Shown piece by piece: positions 62,114 through 64,000 of a stretch of DNA of 64,000 bases. This DNA is from DASUXA01 sp036378155 (lineage in GTDB: Bacteria > Actinomycetota > Actinomycetes > Mycobacteriales > Micromonosporaceae). The notes under the pieces are model-generated. The model made no database searches, was not told the DNA's origin, and saw only the letters and a program-made list of their open reading frames with translations. The position numbers and the translations under genes are program-made. Position 1 is the first letter of the stretch, and each line of letters opens with the position of its first letter. The stretch spans positions 1-64,000 of the forward strand of contig DASUXA010000109.1 in NCBI GenBank assembly GCA_036378155.1, in the 5' to 3' direction.

Positions 62114-62167
62114 GCGGCAGCACTCGCGACCGCGGCAGCACTCGCGACCGCGGCGACGCTCGCGACG
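62114..62167. repeat. Three 18-bp tandem units before the zinc operon
   Basis: GCGGCAGCACTCGCGACC occurs at 62114 and 62132 exactly and as a variant at 62150. The array ends 35 bp upstream of the Zur-like palindrome. It may be slippage or a spacing element. Confidence 0.75.
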
Positions 62168-62201
62168 CGGGCCGGCGCGGAACCATGCACGGATGCTCTT
62201 T

Positions 62202-62216
62202 TGACAATGATTGTCA
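62202..62216. promoter_or_regulatory. Zur-like box TGACAAT-G-ATTGTCA
   Basis: A perfect 7-1-7 palindrome, the architecture of actinobacterial Zur/Fur-family sites, 21 bp upstream of the znuA start. With Zn2+ bound, Zur should block transcription, so the zinc importer is expected to be induced by zinc starvation. The AT-rich site stands out in a GC-rich background. Confidence 0.85.
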
Positions 62217-62237
62217 TTACCGACCAGAGTGGGAGCC

Positions 62238-63182
62238 GTGCTTATCCGTGCCCGCCTGGTCAGCCGGGCGATCGGGGCGCTGGCGACCCTGATCGCGCTC
62301 GCCGCGTGCGCGGTCGGCTGCGCGGCGCGCCCGACTGCCGACCCCGGTCGCATCGGGGTGGTGGCCGCTTTCTACCCGCTGCAGTTCCTCGTCGAGCGGA
62401 TCGGCGGCGACCGGGTACACGTCACCAACCTGGTGAAGCCCGGCGCGGAGCCGCACGACCTCGAACTCAGCCCCCGGCAGATGGCCCAGGTCGCCGACGC
62501 GCGACTGGTGGTGTACCTGCGGGGCTTCCAGCCCGCCGTGGACGAGGCGGTCGACCTCGAGGCGTCCGACCGGGCGGTCGACGGGCTCGCGGCGGTCGCC
62601 ACCCGGCAGACGACCGAGGAGGTCGGCAACGACCCGACGACGCCGCGCGGTACCGGAGCAGCCGTCGTCGACCCGCACGTCTGGCTCGACCCGGCACGGT
62701 ACGCGCGGATCGCCGACGCGGTCGCGGCGCGACTGGTCGCGATCGACCCACCCAACGCCGAGCGGTACCGCCGGCAGCTCGCCCACCTGCGCCGCGACCT
62801 CGACGCCCTGGACGGTGAGTACCGGACCGGACTGGCGCACTGCGCCCGGCGCGACATCGTGACCAGCCACGCGGCGTTCGGATACCTCGCCGACCGGTAC
62901 CACCTGAGCCAGGTCGCGATCACCGGGCTGACCCCGGAGCAGGAGCCGTCGCCGCAGCGGCTCGCCGAGGTAGCACGGGTCGCCCGGTCGACCGGTACGA
63001 CCACGGTGTTTTTCGAGACGCTCGTCTCGCCGAAGGTCGCCGAGGCGCTGGCCGGCGAGGTGGGCGCACGGGCGGAGGTACTCAATCCGATCGAGGGGCT
63101 TCCGCCCGGATCAACCGGAAACTACCTGTCGGTGATGCGCGACAACCTGCGCGCGCTGCGGCAGGCGCTGGGCTGTTCGTGA
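62238..63182 (+). CDS. znuA: Zinc ABC transporter substrate-binding lipoprotein
   Basis: A 314-residue cluster A-I binding protein. The signal peptide ends at the lipobox ALAAC (about residue 24). Zinc ligands are the His of GAEPHDLELS, the His of VDPHVWLDP, the His of TSHAAFGYLA and the acidic residue of VFFETLVS. There is no long His-rich loop. I chose GTG 62238; a TTG at 62211 lies inside the Zur-like box. The next gene follows after 20 nt. Confidence 0.92.
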   Translation: MLIRARLVSRAIGALATLIALAACAVGCAARPTADPGRIGVVAAFYPLQFLVERIGGDRVHVTNLVKPGAEPHDLELSPRQMAQVADARLVVYLRGFQPAVDEAVDLEASDRAVDGLAAVATRQTTEEVGNDPTTPRGTGAAVVDPHVWLDPARYARIADAVAARLVAIDPPNAERYRRQLAHLRRDLDALDGEYRTGLAHCARRDIVTSHAAFGYLADRYHLSQVAITGLTPEQEPSPQRLAEVARVARSTGTTTVFFETLVSPKVAEALAGEVGARAEVLNPIEGLPPGSTGNYLSVMRDNLRALRQALGCS

Positions 63183-63202
63183 GCGGACCTGAGGGAGATG
63201 CG

Positions 63203-63970
63203 ATGACGACGCCCGTGGTGGATGTGGCGCACGCGGTGGTCGCCTACGGCGGTCGACCGGTGCTGTCCGGCGTGTCGATGACGGTACGTCCGGGCGAGGT
63301 GGTCGCCATTCTGGGCGCCAACGGCTCCGGCAAGTCGACTCTGGTCCGGGCGATTCTGCGACTGGTACCGCTGACCGCGGGCGAGGTCCGGTTGTTCGGC
63401 ACCGCGCTGCCCGCGTTCCGCTCCTGGCGGCGGATCGGGTACGTGCCGCAGCGGATCGGGGCGAGCAGCGGGGTACCGGCGACCGTGCGCGAAGTGGTCG
63501 CCGCCGGTCGCCTCGCCCGGCGCGGCTTCGGGCGACTCCCCCACGCCCGCGACCGCCACGCGGTCACCGACGCGCTGGCGGCGGTGGGGCTGGACGACCG
63601 CGCCGACGCGCCGGTGAGCACGCTGTCCGGCGGGCAGCAGCAGCGCACCCTGATCGCGCGCGCCCTGGCGGGCGAACCCGACCTGCTGGTGATGGACGAG
63701 CCGACGGCGGGGGTGGACGCGGCGAGCCAGCAGGCGTTCGCCGACGCGCTGTCCCGGTTCGTCGCCGGCGGCGGTACCGTCCTGCTGGTCGCGCACGAAC
63801 TGGGACCGCTGCAGCCGATCATCAACCGGGCAGTGGTGATCCATCAGGGTCGGGTCGCGCACACCGGGGCGGTACCCGAACCGGCGGGCTACCACGCCGA
63901 ACCCGGTCACGACCATGTCCACCCGCACGCGCCCGCCGAGACGACGACGCACGGCGTCTGGAGCATGTGA
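63203..63970 (+). CDS. znuC: Zinc ABC transporter ATP-binding protein
   Basis: A 255-residue ATPase. Walker A is GANGSGKST, the Q-loop is in IGYVPQRIG, the signature is LSGGQQQRT, Walker B is LLVMDEPTAGVD and the switch His is in VAHELG. The C-terminal tail is His-rich (HAEPGHDHVHPHAPAE), as in many zinc importers. ATG 63203 has GAGGGAGA upstream; GTG 63179 overlapping the znuA stop is an alternative. Confidence 0.92.
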   Translation: MTTPVVDVAHAVVAYGGRPVLSGVSMTVRPGEVVAILGANGSGKSTLVRAILRLVPLTAGEVRLFGTALPAFRSWRRIGYVPQRIGASSGVPATVREVVAAGRLARRGFGRLPHARDRHAVTDALAAVGLDDRADAPVSTLSGGQQQRTLIARALAGEPDLLVMDEPTAGVDAASQQAFADALSRFVAGGGTVLLVAHELGPLQPIINRAVVIHQGRVAHTGAVPEPAGYHAEPGHDHVHPHAPAETTTHGVWSM

Positions 63971-64000
63971 TGGGGCTGTTCGCGTACGACTTCATGACGC
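63970..64000 (+). CDS. znuB: Zinc ABC transporter permease, 5' end only
   Basis: Only ten codons (MGLFAYDFMT) are inside the window. They match the start of ZnuB/MntB-type permeases, where YDFM is conserved. The ATG overlaps the znuC stop (TGATG). Identity is inferred from these residues and the operon position. Confidence 0.75.
   Translation, partial: MGLFAYDFMT

Noticed and set aside
62211..62237. TTG 62211 as the znuA start
   Set aside because: It lies inside the Zur-like palindrome and only extends the protein ahead of the basic start of the signal peptide.

Overview
The window is about 72% GC with dense, often overlapping genes on both strands, frequent GTG and some TTG starts, and purine-rich Shine-Dalgarno sites. 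Gene content (type VII secretion toxin, GPP34 and PLDc_N proteins, WYL regulator, a glyS-dusB-ppdK-dgt-dnaG housekeeping neighbourhood, a Zur-type zinc importer) points to a filamentous actinobacterium, most likely Micromonosporaceae or a relative. No rRNA, CRISPR array, transposase or integrase is visible. Two tRNA genes are present (Ile2-CAU and Asn-GUU).

Region 0-11 kb is accessory and metabolic: an epimerase, a HAD phosphatase, a pyridine nucleotide-disulfide oxidoreductase, a Gfo/Idh/MocA oxidoreductase and a DJ-1/PfpI protein. They are followed by a compact class IV lanthipeptide locus: a LanL synthetase (5241-8012, minus) and, directly downstream, a 44-residue Cys/Ser/Thr-rich precursor (5069-5203, minus). 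Region 11.3-13.3 kb is a type VII secretion polymorphic-toxin module: small helical partner, toxin with a C-terminal type 28 domain, and CdiI-like immunity protein. After it come a secreted PNGase A-like enzyme, GNAT, DinB, WYL and YjbR proteins and a methyltransferase.

Region 18.9-26.7 kb holds an alkyl sulfatase translationally coupled to a SulP anion transporter, a second DUF1254 protein, a lower-GC methyltransferase and a CDF metal exporter. The exporter gene lies between a tRNA-Ile2 gene and a 27-bp duplicate of that tRNA's 3' end, which looks like the footprint of an integrated element.

Region 26.8-39.2 kb is mostly conserved: an MprF-like protein, tRNA-Asn, dnaG followed by a co-oriented ABC-2 exporter, a ferredoxin-reductase-like flavoprotein and dgt. 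Region 39.4-45.0 kb is a five-gene, overlapping import operon (lipoprotein, two permeases, ATPase, PHP phosphoesterase). The ATPase carries a 33-bp tandem repeat in its C-terminal part. Region 45-54.3 kb has an AI-2E family permease, a copper amine oxidase converging on an APC permease, a GPP34 protein, a GH38 alpha-mannosidase and a VOC protein.

Region 54.4-64 kb carries ppdK, dusB, an XdhC-like protein, glyS with two co-oriented small genes, and the start of a zinc importer (znuA, znuC, the first codons of znuB) behind a perfect Zur-like 7-1-7 palindrome. Most convergent gene pairs are separated by strong GC-rich hairpins. The hexamer GGTACC is clearly over-represented across the window.
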